From an uncultured Muribaculaceae bacterium (lineage in GTDB: Bacteria > Bacteroidota > Bacteroidia > Bacteroidales > Muribaculaceae): 64,000 nt of DNA. This document shows, piece by piece, positions 50,957 to 60,032 of this stretch. The stretch lies in contig CANNVE010000013.1 in the NCBI GenBank assembly GCA_947525975.1, positions 21,042 to 85,041 on the forward strand, written 5' to 3'. Under the pieces are notes generated by a model. It saw only the letters and a program-made list of their open reading frames with translations, had not been told where the DNA came from and did not search any database. Position 1 is the first letter of the stretch. Every line of letters begins with the position of its first letter. The translations under genes were made by a program, and so were the position numbers.

Positions 50957-50964
50957 TAACTTTG
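50957..50964 (+). promoter_or_regulatory. -7 promoter box of hpt-adk
   Basis: TAACTTTG lies 22 bp before the hpt ATG and matches the consensus exactly. The rest of 50828-50950 shows nothing else. Confidence 0.65.
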
Positions 50965-50986
50965 TGACATATATTTCGCGAAAATC

Positions 50987-51532
50987 ATGAAAAAAGAAGT
51001 CGAATATAAGGGACTCAAATTTGAGCCTTACATCACACAAGAGCAAATCAACGCTCGCGTACAGGAACTGGCCGCGCAGATCAGCAAGGATTGCGATGGC
51101 AAAGAGCCTCTCTTCCTATGTGTCCTCACCGGCGCATTTCCGTTTGCAAGCGATCTCTTCCGCGCTGTCGACATCGACGCGGAGATCTCATTCATCAGGC
51201 TGCAGAGTTATCAGGGCATGAGCACCACGGGCGTGGTCAAGCAGGTGATGGGCCTCGGAGAGGAGATCAAGGGCCGCAATGTGGTGATTGTCGAAGACAT
51301 CATCGACACAGGCCATACCATGCACAATCTCATCGCCACTGTCAAGGAGAAAGGAGCCGCCGACATCAAGATCGCCACTCTGCTGTTCAAGCCGTCGGCC
51401 CTGTGCCGCCCCGTGAAGCCTGATTATGTCGGCTTTGAGATTCCCACGAAATTCATAATAGGATACGGGCTCGATATCGACGGCAAAGCCCGCAACCTGC
51501 AGGACATCTATGTGCTGAAGGACGATAAATAA
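50987..51532 (+). CDS. hpt: Hypoxanthine phosphoribosyltransferase
   Basis: This 181-aa purine-salvage enzyme joins hypoxanthine or guanine to PRPP to make IMP or [17 protein letters not shown] is the PRPP-binding signature. [39 protein letters not shown] is the N-terminal core, and [23 protein letters not shown] contacts the base. It has its own promoter and is followed after 29 bp by adk, forming a small purine-nucleotide operon. Confidence 0.96.
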   Translation: MKKEVEYKGLKFEPYITQEQINARVQELAAQISKDCDGKEPLFLCVLTGAFPFASDLFRAVDIDAEISFIRLQSYQGMSTTGVVKQVMGLGEEIKGRNVVIVEDIIDTGHTMHNLIATVKEKGAADIKIATLLFKPSALCRPVKPDYVGFEIPTKFIIGYGLDIDGKARNLQDIYVLKDDK

Positions 51533-51561
51533 AGTCAGAACCATAAGTTTACAAGGAAATC

Positions 51562-52140
51562 ATGCATAATATAGTGATATTTGGCGGCCCCGGCAGCGGC
51601 AAGGGCACGCAGAGCGTAAAGATCGCCGACAAATACGGCCTTTTCCACATATCTACAGGCGATGTGCTGCGCGACCACATAGCCCGCCGCACAGACATCG
51701 GCAAGGTGGCCGACAGCTACATCAGCCAGGGCGCCCTCATCCCCGACCGCCTGATGATCAAGATCCTTGAAGATCTGCTCGTCAGCCGCAAGGAAGAGAC
51801 GAAGCATGGCGTGATATTCGACGGCTTCCCCCGCACACTGCCCCAGGCCGAAGAGCTTGACAAGCTCGTGGAGAGCGTAGGAGCCAAGATTGCAGCGGTG
51901 GTGGGCCTTGAGGTGCCCGACGAGGAGCTTGCGGCCCGCATGATCAGACGCGGCATCGACTCCGGCCGCAGCGACGACAACGAGCAAGCCATCCGGCATC
52001 GTCTCGCTGTCTATCACAAGCAGACACAGCCCCTGCAGGAATATTACGCCGCCAGCGGCAGATACCACGCTATCAAGGGCGTAGGCACGATCGAGGAGAT
52101 ATTTGACAGCATCTGCGCGGTCATCGACGCCTCTAAATGA
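51562..52140 (+). CDS. adk: Adenylate kinase
   Basis: This 192-aa enzyme interconverts ATP, AMP and ADP. FGGPGSGKGTQ is the P-loop (8-18), FHISTGDVLRDHI binds AMP, and VIFDGFPRTLPQA and RRGIDSGRSDDN follow. The LID region is short and lacks the zinc Cys, as in the short Bacteroidetes form. It sits 29 bp after hpt. The tRNA-His promoter begins within 40 bp of its stop. Confidence 0.97.
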   Translation: MHNIVIFGGPGSGKGTQSVKIADKYGLFHISTGDVLRDHIARRTDIGKVADSYISQGALIPDRLMIKILEDLLVSRKEETKHGVIFDGFPRTLPQAEELDKLVESVGAKIAAVVGLEVPDEELAARMIRRGIDSGRSDDNEQAIRHRLAVYHKQTQPLQEYYAASGRYHAIKGVGTIEEIFDSICAVIDASK

Positions 52141-52179
52141 CAAAATGCACATTTTTTTCTGAAAAAAGATTGATAATAT

Positions 52180-52210
52180 TTTGTCGTTTCGGAAAAAGAT
52201 TGTAACTTTG
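52180..52210 (+). promoter_or_regulatory. Promoter of tRNA-His
   Basis: TTTG (52180-52183), 19 bp and TAACTTTG (52203-52210) form an ideal Bacteroidetes promoter 20 bp upstream of the tRNA. Confidence 0.8.
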
Positions 52211-52230
52211 CACTGCAAAAGCGACACATG

Positions 52231-52304
<74 letters not shown>

Positions 52305-52311
52305 CCCTCCC

Positions 52312-52342
52312 AAGGGCATCACTTTTAAGTGATGCCCTTTTT
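52312..52342 (+). terminator. Terminator of tRNA-His
   Basis: AAGGGCATCACTT-tt-AAGTGATGCCCTT is a perfect 13-bp stem followed by a short T-run, directly after the tRNA. Confidence 0.88.
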
Positions 52343-52370
52343 GATTATGATATCCCATTAAACTTAAGCA

Positions 52371-53129
52371 ATGATAGATGCCGACCTGAAGCGGATGCTG
52401 CTCGAGGAGGCGGCCCGCATCGACAGCCCTGAATTCATAGGCGAGGATCCGGTGCAGTTTCCCCGCATGTTTGACGATGCGCGCGACATAGAGATCGCGT
52501 CGCTGCTGTGCGCCACCATAGCCTGGGGCAACCGCAAGATGATATGCAACAGCTGCCGCAAGATGCTCTCGCTGATGGATATGCAGCCCTACAAATACAC
52601 GATGGACGAAGGCTATGAAGACCTCCCCGATGGCAACATCCACCGCACATTCTTCGCCAAAAACCTGCGCCACTACCTGCGCGGGCTGCGGGCCATATAT
52701 TCGCGATTCGGGTCGTTGCAGGCGTTTGCGAAGGCCGAAGACATAGCCTCCGACCGATTCCCTGCCTGGAAGTTCGTGGCAGGCATCAACCGCGAGCTGT
52801 GCGCGGCAAATGACGGCGTGGCCGACAGCCGGTGCCTGCCGCAGAGCATCGAGACCACGGCGCTCAAGCGCGTGAACATGGCCCTGCGCTGGCTTGTGCG
52901 CAAAGACGGCATCGTAGATCTCGGCATATGGGATGTGATCACCCCCGCGCAGCTCTACATACCTCTCGATGTGCACGTGGCCGACACCTCGCGCAATCTC
53001 GGATTGCTCACGCGCCGGTCAAACGACCGCCGCGCCGTCGACGAGCTCACCGCCGCGCTGCGGGAGGTGAAGCCCGACGATCCGGTCTATCTCGATTACG
53101 CCCTCTTCGGCATTGGCATGAAGCTGTGA
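52371..53129 (+). CDS. TIGR02757-family protein (DUF2400)
   Basis: This 252-aa cytoplasmic protein of a family common in Bacteroidetes has no established function. Conserved segments are DDARDIEIASLLCATIAWGNRKMI, KNLRHYLRGLRAIY, TALKRVNMALRWLVRKDGIVDLGIWD and ITPAQLYIPLDVHVADTSRNLGLL. The helical arrangement with ALKRVNMALRWLVR and LDVHVADTSR loosely recalls HhH-type DNA repair glycosylases, which is only a suggestion. It stands alone after tRNA-His. Confidence 0.85.
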   Translation: MIDADLKRMLLEEAARIDSPEFIGEDPVQFPRMFDDARDIEIASLLCATIAWGNRKMICNSCRKMLSLMDMQPYKYTMDEGYEDLPDGNIHRTFFAKNLRHYLRGLRAIYSRFGSLQAFAKAEDIASDRFPAWKFVAGINRELCAANDGVADSRCLPQSIETTALKRVNMALRWLVRKDGIVDLGIWDVITPAQLYIPLDVHVADTSRNLGLLTRRSNDRRAVDELTAALREVKPDDPVYLDYALFGIGMKL

Positions 53130-53203
53130 GCATCCCTTCCCGTCCGGCTCCGCTGACGCGCGATTACTGAAATCTGGGTATTTCGCCTCTCGGAGATGTG
53201 TGG

Positions 53204-53211
53204 TAATTTTG
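53204..53211 (+). promoter_or_regulatory. -7 promoter box of the TonB receptor operon
   Basis: TAATTTTG lies 24 bp before the chosen ATG (53236). It shows that the track start at 53200 is upstream of the transcript. Confidence 0.6.
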
Positions 53212-53235
53212 CGCCGGAATTATCACAATAGGTAC

Positions 53236-56025
53236 ATGCTCTCACCCAACATACACATCAGAAACACAATCATAGCGCTGATCCTCGCCATGCTGCCGCT
53301 GTGCGCGATGGCGGCATCGCGCCTGACGATACGCATCACCGAGAAAGACAGCGGCGAAGCGGTGGATTACGCCCTGTGCACCTTGCGCTCCGAAAAGTCG
53401 AAGACCGCGAAAAGCGTGATCTCTGACAGCAATGGCTGTGCGGTATTTGACAGCGTTGCACCCGGCGATTATACTGTGGAGGTGAGCTACATGGCCCACG
53501 CCTACAAGAAAAAGATTGCGGTGGGCGACGCCGGCGAGCAAACCGTGAAAATGCGGGTGGCCATAGACCCCAACACGCTAAAAGAGGTGGTGATCACCGC
53601 GAAAGAGGGCGGTCAGATGACCTCGTCGTCGGTGATCGGACGCGACGCCATCAGTCATATCCAGCCATCGAGTTTCGCCGATCTGCTCGAGCTTATTCCC
53701 GGCGGATCTGCCGCCGACCCCAAATTCGGCTCGGCGCAGACGATACGCCTCCGCGAGGCCGATCCCGTGGCGTCATATTCAACGTCGTCGCTCGGCACGC
53801 AATTCATGGTCGATGGCGTGCCCATAAGCAATGACGCCAATCTGCAGAAGACTCCCGTATCCTCGAGCATCGGCAACTCATTCACGAGCGAAGGCGTGGA
53901 CATGCGCACCCTCTCTACCGACAATGTGGAGAAGGTGGAGATCGTGAGGGGCATTCCTTCGGTGGAATACGGCGACCTCACCAGCGGGCTGGTGAAAATA
54001 GAGCGCAGGCGAGGCGGCAACAATATCTACGCCCGCTTCAAGGCCGATATGTCGAGCAAGCTGTTCTCGCTCGGAAAGGGGTTTGAATGGGGTGCGGGCA
54101 CCCCCGGGCGTTTCACGCTCAATGCCGACCTGAGCTATCTCGATGCCGCCAACGACCCGCGCAACACGCGCCAGAATTATAAGCGCCTCACCGGCAGCCT
54201 GCGCGGGCAGAAGCAATTCGGAGATCCTTCGGGATATTCTTTCCGCATAGGCGCATCGGTCGACTACACCGGCAGTTTTGACAACATCAAGGCCGACCGC
54301 GACCTCAATGATGGCAAGGGAGGCCCGATAGAAACGTACAAATCAACCTATAACCGCTTTGCGGCGTCGCTCGACTTCAAGATGCAGTCAGGCTTGGCGA
54401 GATTTTTCCGCTCGCTTGACCTGACGGCCTCATTCACAGCCGAAAACGATCTCATCGACCGCTGGAGAATCGTGGAGCTGGGCATGGACACTCCCGTGTG
54501 CACCGCCACAACGCCCGGGCGCCATGACGCCACAATAGTGCCTTACGCCTACGAAAGCACCCTCACCGTGGAGGGAAAGCCGGTTTATGCATACGCCAAC
54601 CTTGTCAGCAATTGGGGTTTGGAGCCAGGCAATCATGACGTGGGGTTCAAGATCGGCGCCAACTGGTCGATGTCGAAAAACAACGGGCGAGGCTCTGTCT
54701 TTGATCTCACGCGTCCATTCACGGTGGATATGAACGTCAGGCCGCGAGTATTCAAGGATATCCCTGCGATCAACCAAGGCCACATATTCGCCGAGAACAA
54801 TACGTTGCTGCGGCTGGGCGCCGTGACGGCCAGGCTGATGGCCGGAGTCAGAGCCATGACCCTGCTGGGCCTCGACCGCAGATACAAGCTGGCAGGGAGC
54901 TGGAAATTTGACCCGCGCATCAACGTGCGGCTGGAGATGCCCGGCATTGAATTGGGCGGCGCGCCTCTGAAAACGTCCTTCGCGGCGGGGTGGGGGCGTC
55001 ACACCAAGTTCCCCACAGCCGAGCAGCTTTACCCTGACCCCGTGTGGTACGATATTAATGAGATGAACTATTGGCCTGCCGACCCGGCTATGCGAAAGGT
55101 TGTGGCCAATGTCTATCGGACCGACCTTACCAACTTCGACCTCGACGCCGCCCGCAACGAGAAATGCGAAATCACCCTTGACCTATCCTGGAAGGGATAC
55201 ATGCTTTCGGCCACCGTATTCAGGGAAGACATGACTTCAGGATTCCGCAACAGCAATCTTCCCTACATCTATGCCTATCGCAACTACGATATCACCGGCA
55301 TCGATCAGTCGGCTCTCGGAGGCTTGCCGCCAAAGCTCGAAGACGTGCCTTACACCGACGAGGCGATGATCGTGGCCCACAATCACGTCAACAATGGCAG
55401 CCGCACGCTCAAGACCGGAGTGGAATTCACGTTGGCCACTCCGCGCTATAAGTCGATCGCCACGAGATTCAGCGTGAGCGGCGCTTACTTCCGCACGCGC
55501 TATCGCAATAGCCAGCCTGAATATTACAAGCCTTCGGCGTCGATCGGCGGCAAAGCCTATCCGTATATCGGATATTACGCCGACACTGACAATTACCTGC
55601 GGGAAAGATTCAATACCAACTTCAATACCGACACCCAGGTGCCGCGCTTCGGCCTGATTTTCTCCACTTCGTTTCAGTGCATGTGGTTCACCGGGGCGCA
55701 ATCGCAATGGCGCGATCCCAAGCCCCTTGAGTATCTCGACAGTCAGGGCAACCGGTATGCGTTCACAGACGAATGCCTTGAAAATGGCGTGCTTCAGATG
55801 CTGGTGCGCTCATACAATCAAGCGTCATACCGCTATAATCGTGTGCCTTTCTGCATGAATATCAATCTTAAGGTGTCGAAGACCCTTTATGGCGACCGCA
55901 TCGCTCTCGCCCTCTTCGCCAACAAGCTCCTCGATGTCTCTCCCTCTTATTATTCGGCTCTCGGCGTGAAAGTGCGCCGTGAGGTCAATCCTTATTTCGG
56001 AATGGAATTGAACTTCAAGATATGA
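53236..56025 (+). CDS. TonB-dependent outer-membrane receptor
   Basis: This 929-aa receptor has a signal peptide (ending CAMAAS). An N-terminal carboxypeptidase-regulatory-like domain (about 30-120, RLTIRITEKDSGEAVDYALCTL) is followed by EVVITAKEGGQMTSSSVIGRDAISHIQPSSFADLLELIPGG as the start of the plug, then a barrel ending NPYFGMELNFKI. It imports an unknown ligand using TonB energy. It lacks a SusD partner and instead leads a four-gene operon with a small lipoprotein, a barrel protein and a DUF4876-like lipoprotein. The next gene overlaps as ATGA. Confidence 0.92.
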   Translation: MLSPNIHIRNTIIALILAMLPLCAMAASRLTIRITEKDSGEAVDYALCTLRSEKSKTAKSVISDSNGCAVFDSVAPGDYTVEVSYMAHAYKKKIAVGDAGEQTVKMRVAIDPNTLKEVVITAKEGGQMTSSSVIGRDAISHIQPSSFADLLELIPGGSAADPKFGSAQTIRLREADPVASYSTSSLGTQFMVDGVPISNDANLQKTPVSSSIGNSFTSEGVDMRTLSTDNVEKVEIVRGIPSVEYGDLTSGLVKIERRRGGNNIYARFKADMSSKLFSLGKGFEWGAGTPGRFTLNADLSYLDAANDPRNTRQNYKRLTGSLRGQKQFGDPSGYSFRIGASVDYTGSFDNIKADRDLNDGKGGPIETYKSTYNRFAASLDFKMQSGLARFFRSLDLTASFTAENDLIDRWRIVELGMDTPVCTATTPGRHDATIVPYAYESTLTVEGKPVYAYANLVSNWGLEPGNHDVGFKIGANWSMSKNNGRGSVFDLTRPFTVDMNVRPRVFKDIPAINQGHIFAENNTLLRLGAVTARLMAGVRAMTLLGLDRRYKLAGSWKFDPRINVRLEMPGIELGGAPLKTSFAAGWGRHTKFPTAEQLYPDPVWYDINEMNYWPADPAMRKVVANVYRTDLTNFDLDAARNEKCEITLDLSWKGYMLSATVFREDMTSGFRNSNLPYIYAYRNYDITGIDQSALGGLPPKLEDVPYTDEAMIVAHNHVNNGSRTLKTGVEFTLATPRYKSIATRFSVSGAYFRTRYRNSQPEYYKPSASIGGKAYPYIGYYADTDNYLRERFNTNFNTDTQVPRFGLIFSTSFQCMWFTGAQSQWRDPKPLEYLDSQGNRYAFTDECLENGVLQMLVRSYNQASYRYNRVPFCMNINLKVSKTLYGDRIALALFANKLLDVSPSYYSALGVKVRREVNPYFGMELNFKI

Positions 56026-56426
56026 AACTCGTGAAATACATCTGTGTCTGCGTCCTTTGTTTTATGGCCGCTATCCCTTTCGCCGCCTGCAGCGATGACC
56101 CCGCCGATCTTTTCTGCGAGGTGGAGATGCTTCTTGCCGCCGAGGATGGAAGTCTCATGGAGATCGTGCGCCCCGACAACGGACAGCCCACCACATTCCT
56201 GCGCGACGTGAACAACAAGCGCGTCTACCCGATACCCACTTTCGTCAACAACCGCGCATCTATCCGCGTGGAAAAAGGGGTGTATGTGATGGCTTTCGAT
56301 GCAGAGGCCGTCATGCCCGGCGGCGCGATCAGACGTGTGCGCATGATGGGACACTCCGTGATGCACGACGCTATGATATTCAATCGGCCCAAAGTGACAA
56401 TAACCCTCGATGTGTACTTCCTATGA
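56022..56426 (+). CDS. Small lipoprotein of the TonB receptor operon
   Basis: This 134-aa protein has a lipobox-like stretch (MAAIPFAAC, Cys23) and then a short beta-rich domain (CEVEMLLAAEDGSLMEIVRPDNGQPTTFLRDVNNKRVYPIPTFVNNRASIRVEKGVYVMAFDAEAVMPGG). No family is recognised with confidence. It overlaps the receptor upstream and the barrel gene downstream by 4 bp each, so all three are translationally coupled and the protein probably acts at the outer membrane with them. Confidence 0.82.
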   Translation: MKLVKYICVCVLCFMAAIPFAACSDDPADLFCEVEMLLAAEDGSLMEIVRPDNGQPTTFLRDVNNKRVYPIPTFVNNRASIRVEKGVYVMAFDAEAVMPGGAIRRVRMMGHSVMHDAMIFNRPKVTITLDVYFL

Positions 56427-57955
56427 AGCATCTGACAGTCCTTATCTTTCTGGCCGCCGCCCAATGCTCGCGGGCATTCTCCGTGGAGGCAGACAGCGTG
56501 GCCGACATAAGCAGCCGCTCGGCGTCGGCCATGTCGCTCGTCCACCGCGCCACAGCCCCTTTCTATCAGGCTTCGGACGCCGATATGTTCTACGAACGCT
56601 CCTACTCTCTTAATGACATCAGCGCCGCCTACATATACCGCCACGAAAAAGAGGCCGAAAGGCCTTGGAATGGTGATGGCTTATCCAATGGCGTCTTTGA
56701 AGCGCGGGCTTACCTGCGGTTGGGAAAAAAGTCGATGGCCACGGCAGGCGCCGGATACGAAAACGGCAAGGTGCGCGGCGTGAGGTGGAATTCCACCGCT
56801 GATTATGCTCTGCTCTATCCCTATGTGGTGGCAGACAGCCTCGGCGGCGACCTGCAGCGCGAGCAATACCACTTCTATGGAGGTTTCGCTTCGCGGGCGG
56901 GCAGATTCGTATACGGCCTGGGCGCGAGGTACCGCGCTGTGCACCAATACCGCGACTATGATCCGCGCCCGCGCAATATGGCCACTGACCTGTCGGTCTC
57001 GGTCTCAGGAAATATGCGCGTCGGAGGCCATTCCCTCGGATTGGGCGCAGATGTGCGTTTCTACAAGCAGGTGATGGATGTGGCCTATTACAGCCAGTCG
57101 GGAGCCAACTCTACGCAATTCCACTTCACGGGCCTTGGACACACCTATGGCCGAATCGACGGCGTATCATATACCGAGACGCGTCACAAGGGCTTTGGAT
57201 ACGGAGCCTCGGCATCATATCTGCCGGTGGGCAGGAACGGCTTCATGGCTGAAGGCTCGTTTGAATTCCTGCGCATGAACCGGCAGATACATGAGTTCAA
57301 CGAGGCTCCGCTCACCACCCTCCGCACCTACGCCGCCGAGGTGCGCGCAGGCTATCAATTCCGCCAAGGCAGCGTGACGCACATGCCTTATGTGCAGGCT
57401 GCATGGCAGCGCCGGCGCGGATTTGAGGCCATCGTCGACAATGGGTACCTTGGCGAATTCAAGATTATCGGCAGGCATGAGAAATACCACCTCAATGCCT
57501 TCGCGTCAAGGGCGGCTTGGCTGATTTCGGCCGGCAAAGGGCGCTGGGCTATTGAGGCCGAACCGTCTGTGGGGCTTGTGGCCGAGAAGGAGGAATATGT
57601 GGAGCCTTATTCAAAGTTGGAAAGGCTGGCGGTAGAGCCGTCGCTGCATCTGCAGGCCATGCTCAATTCCGGCAAATGGCTTTTCGTGGCCGCCATCAAC
57701 GCCAGAGGACGCATTTCGGCGGGAAAGAAATTCCGCATAAACCCCAAGCATATACAAGAAGACCTGTACGCCTACGAACTCAGCCGCTTTGACCGCGCCA
57801 ATGCCTCCGCTTGCGATCTTAGCCCGTCCATCACGCTCCAGCGCACCCTTGGCAGCCTTGGCGCGATATACGGGCGGATGGCCTACACCGAGCGCATACA
57901 CAGTTATGGCCCATGCAGAGGCCTGTCCGTATCCATCGGATGGAGATTCTTCTGA
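56423..57955 (+). CDS. DUF6850-like outer-membrane beta-barrel protein
   Basis: This 510-aa protein starts MKHLTVLIFLAAAQCSRAFS and continues as an amphipathic barrel (FEARAYLRLGKKSMATAGAGYENGK, YGLGARYRAVHQYRDYDPRPRNMATDLSVSVSGNMRVGG) ending GLSVSIGWRFF with a terminal Phe. It fits the barrel partner (DUF6850, from memory) seen with DUF4876 proteins in Bacteroidales. No plug is seen. It overlaps the small lipoprotein gene by 4 bp. Its role beside a TonB receptor is unknown. Confidence 0.8.
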   Translation: MKHLTVLIFLAAAQCSRAFSVEADSVADISSRSASAMSLVHRATAPFYQASDADMFYERSYSLNDISAAYIYRHEKEAERPWNGDGLSNGVFEARAYLRLGKKSMATAGAGYENGKVRGVRWNSTADYALLYPYVVADSLGGDLQREQYHFYGGFASRAGRFVYGLGARYRAVHQYRDYDPRPRNMATDLSVSVSGNMRVGGHSLGLGADVRFYKQVMDVAYYSQSGANSTQFHFTGLGHTYGRIDGVSYTETRHKGFGYGASASYLPVGRNGFMAEGSFEFLRMNRQIHEFNEAPLTTLRTYAAEVRAGYQFRQGSVTHMPYVQAAWQRRRGFEAIVDNGYLGEFKIIGRHEKYHLNAFASRAAWLISAGKGRWAIEAEPSVGLVAEKEEYVEPYSKLERLAVEPSLHLQAMLNSGKWLFVAAINARGRISAGKKFRINPKHIQEDLYAYELSRFDRANASACDLSPSITLQRTLGSLGAIYGRMAYTERIHSYGPCRGLSVSIGWRFF

Positions 57956-57988
57956 AAAATCAATTTCTAAAATTTATATTAAACCATC

Positions 57989-59521
57989 ATGAAAGGTATC
58001 TGCAAAGCATTCTTAGGGGCTTTCGCCCTGCTGGCGGCGTCTTGCTCTGACGACCAGCCTGACAACATTGATGTCTCCATCCCCGGCGATGACAGCGCAT
58101 CCGAATTGAAAATCGACGTGCTCGGCGGTAGCGCCGCAATCACGTTCGACGCCTCAGGCGACTGGATCGCGGAGGTGTCCTCCGGCTCATGGCTTACCGT
58201 GTCGCCTGCATCGGGCAGCGCCGGAAAAGGCACCGTCACCGTCACAGCCGAGCCTTTTGACGTATACAGCCAGCCCAATGGCTCGCGCATCGGCTACATC
58301 ACCCTCGCCTGCGGCTCATTCTCCAAGAGCATCGCCATAGTGCAGAGCGATCCGGCTGCCGCTGAAGATAAAGACAGGACGGAAGCGGCTAAAGTGCGTC
58401 GCAGAGGCGGTGAGCTCACCTTTGAAGTTCCCTCCCACGCCATCGGATACACCGTAGAGGTGGCCGAGTCATGGATTTCGGTCGCAAACCGTGAGACAGG
58501 CTCTTTCACACTCAAAATTGACGAGAACATGACCGCCGAGAGCCGCAGGGCTGAGGTGAAGGTGCTCTCCGCCGGCGGCGATGCCGAGCTCATAAAGCTC
58601 GACGTGGAGCAAAGCTGGCGCGACATAGAGCCGGGCGAAATACTCATTGAGGAGATCTATTTCACCGGCACACCCCTTCCCTCGACAGGAAAGCCCAATT
58701 CCAAAAATACAGACCAATACTTTCTGCTCACCAACAACACTGACGAGCTCCTCTATGCCGACCGCCTCCTGATCATTGAGTCAAAGAATGCAAACGCGGG
58801 AGCCACGTGGAAGGAATTTAAGGAGCCTATCATCAACGAATATTGCGAAGCCGGCGCTGTATTCTGCGTTCCTGGCACCGGCACGGACGTGCCTCTGGAG
58901 CCGGGAGAGTCATTGCTGATCGCATCCAACGGCATAAACTATAAGGAAGGATATAGCGCGGGAAGCGCAGGCTCAAAGGTGGAGATGAACCCTGATGGAA
59001 TTGACCTTTCAAAGGCCGATTTTGAATGGTTCACCAAAACGACCAACAGCGTGATAGACATCGACGTGCCTGAGGTGGATAACCTTGACGTATGGTTCTG
59101 CTACACCCTTTCCATCTGGATCCTGCATGACAGAGGCTTCCAAAGCTACGCCATCGCGCAGGCGCCTGTCACCGTCACGGGCGAGACATTTTCGACTGAC
59201 TATAACTGGGCCGGCGCCGAATACATCAACCATACCCTCGCCGGAGATTTCGACATGACGCTTACGCAAGCCTACAAAGTGCCCAATGATTGGGTGATAG
59301 ACGCTGTGGCATGCACGGTGCCCTCTATCAATCAGGTGCGCCAGTTCTCAGAAAAGCTTGATGCCGGCTGGACATACGCATCTCCTCAAAACATAGATAA
59401 GGACGACCAGCGATATGGCCACAGCGTGCGCCGCAAGCGGGGCGATGATGGAAAGTTGATCGACACGAATAACTCAAGCAACGACTTCATCCCCAACGCC
59501 ATCCCCTCGCTCAGGCAATAG
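57989..59521 (+). CDS. DUF4876-like lipoprotein with BACON-type domain
   Basis: This 510-aa lipoprotein (LLAASC, Cys19) has a BACON-like Ig fold (SAAITFDASGDWIAEVSSGSWLTVSPASGSAGKGTVTVTAE), probably a second one (AKVRRRGGELTFEVPSHAIGYTVEVAESWISV), then a larger domain starting GEILIEEIYFTGTPLPSTGKPNSKNTDQYFLLTNNTDELLYADRLLII. The latter recalls DUF4876/lamin-tail-like folds. It is exposed at the cell surface or periplasm and may capture the ligand of the operon's receptor (inference). It lies 33 bp after the barrel gene. Confidence 0.82.
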   Translation: MKGICKAFLGAFALLAASCSDDQPDNIDVSIPGDDSASELKIDVLGGSAAITFDASGDWIAEVSSGSWLTVSPASGSAGKGTVTVTAEPFDVYSQPNGSRIGYITLACGSFSKSIAIVQSDPAAAEDKDRTEAAKVRRRGGELTFEVPSHAIGYTVEVAESWISVANRETGSFTLKIDENMTAESRRAEVKVLSAGGDAELIKLDVEQSWRDIEPGEILIEEIYFTGTPLPSTGKPNSKNTDQYFLLTNNTDELLYADRLLIIESKNANAGATWKEFKEPIINEYCEAGAVFCVPGTGTDVPLEPGESLLIASNGINYKEGYSAGSAGSKVEMNPDGIDLSKADFEWFTKTTNSVIDIDVPEVDNLDVWFCYTLSIWILHDRGFQSYAIAQAPVTVTGETFSTDYNWAGAEYINHTLAGDFDMTLTQAYKVPNDWVIDAVACTVPSINQVRQFSEKLDAGWTYASPQNIDKDDQRYGHSVRRKRGDDGKLIDTNNSSNDFIPNAIPSLRQ

Positions 59522-59545
59522 CCATATAACTAAGCGTTAGTTTGA

Positions 59546-59603
59546 GCCTGCGGTGGGCGGGCGTGGTTGAGGTTTTGCCTCCTCGCACCGCTCGCCGCAG
59601 GCT
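59546..59603. terminator. Stem-loop between the DUF4876-like gene and the toxin-antitoxin cassette
   Basis: AGCCTGCGG pairs with CCGCAGGCT (9 bp) across a long GC-rich loop. It lies between convergent genes and probably terminates at least the plus-strand operon. Confidence 0.5.
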
Positions 59604-59617
59604 TATCCATGGCGGCT

Positions 59618-59641
59618 CATGGATCGGCTATCGCTTTTCGC
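59618..59641. repeat. 24-bp direct repeat, left copy, flanking the HEPN/MNT cassette
   Basis: CATGGATCGGCTATCGCTTT plus TCGC is identical to 60400-60423. It contains the TAG stop codon (complement of CTA) of the HEPN gene, in the same place as the lpxB stop in the other copy. Confidence 0.9.
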
Positions 59642-60032
59642 AAATAAGAGATTCTATCTTTAACAACAGGGTCTCTGTTGGTCCAACCAAAGGTGCCACT
59701 TGAGATTCATCCCAATCAAATAGATCGTCATAATCCCCGGTATTGCGCATATTGAACAATGTAGAGATAAGGGAGCCGTCTTTTTTCGATAAAATATCTG
59801 TTTTGACAAATTCCTTCATCATGATTTGTATGACACCGCTATGAGTGCGGGCAGAGTATCCTTTTGATAGCAAAATGGCACTGCAAATATGAAAAATGGC
59901 GTAATATAATCGGTTCACGGCCAAGTTCCAATGCTTTAGGCGTGCAACATCTACGGCCTCTTTAAGTACGGCCTTTGACTTATTGATTCTGTATGATACA
60001 AGAGCGCTGCGCTCTTCATCGCTCAACCCCAT
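59628..60032 (-). CDS. HEPN-domain protein (probable toxin of a HEPN/MNT pair)
   Basis: This 134-aa all-helical HEPN-domain protein reads SYRINKSKAVLKEAVDVARLKHWNLAVNRLYYAIFHICSAILLSKGYSARTHSGVIQIM and ends with NMRNTGDYDDLFDWDESQ. The R-x-x-G-D-Y-D variant replaces the R-x4-6-H RNase motif of classic HepT toxins, so the nuclease activity is uncertain. It overlaps the nucleotidyltransferase gene by 10 bp. Its last residues (EKR, stop) lie in the 24-bp repeat also ending lpxB. AT-rich, unlike its neighbours, which suggests transfer. Confidence 0.88.
   Translation of the reverse strand: MGLSDEERSALVSYRINKSKAVLKEAVDVARLKHWNLAVNRLYYAIFHICSAILLSKGYSARTHSGVIQIMMKEFVKTDILSKKDGSLISTLFNMRNTGDYDDLFDWDESQVAPLVGPTETLLLKIESLICEKR

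Noticed and set aside
50783-51046. 87-aa minus-strand ORF over the hpt leader
   Set aside because: It crosses the promoter, terminator and start of hpt and reads low-complexity residues from the T/A tracts.
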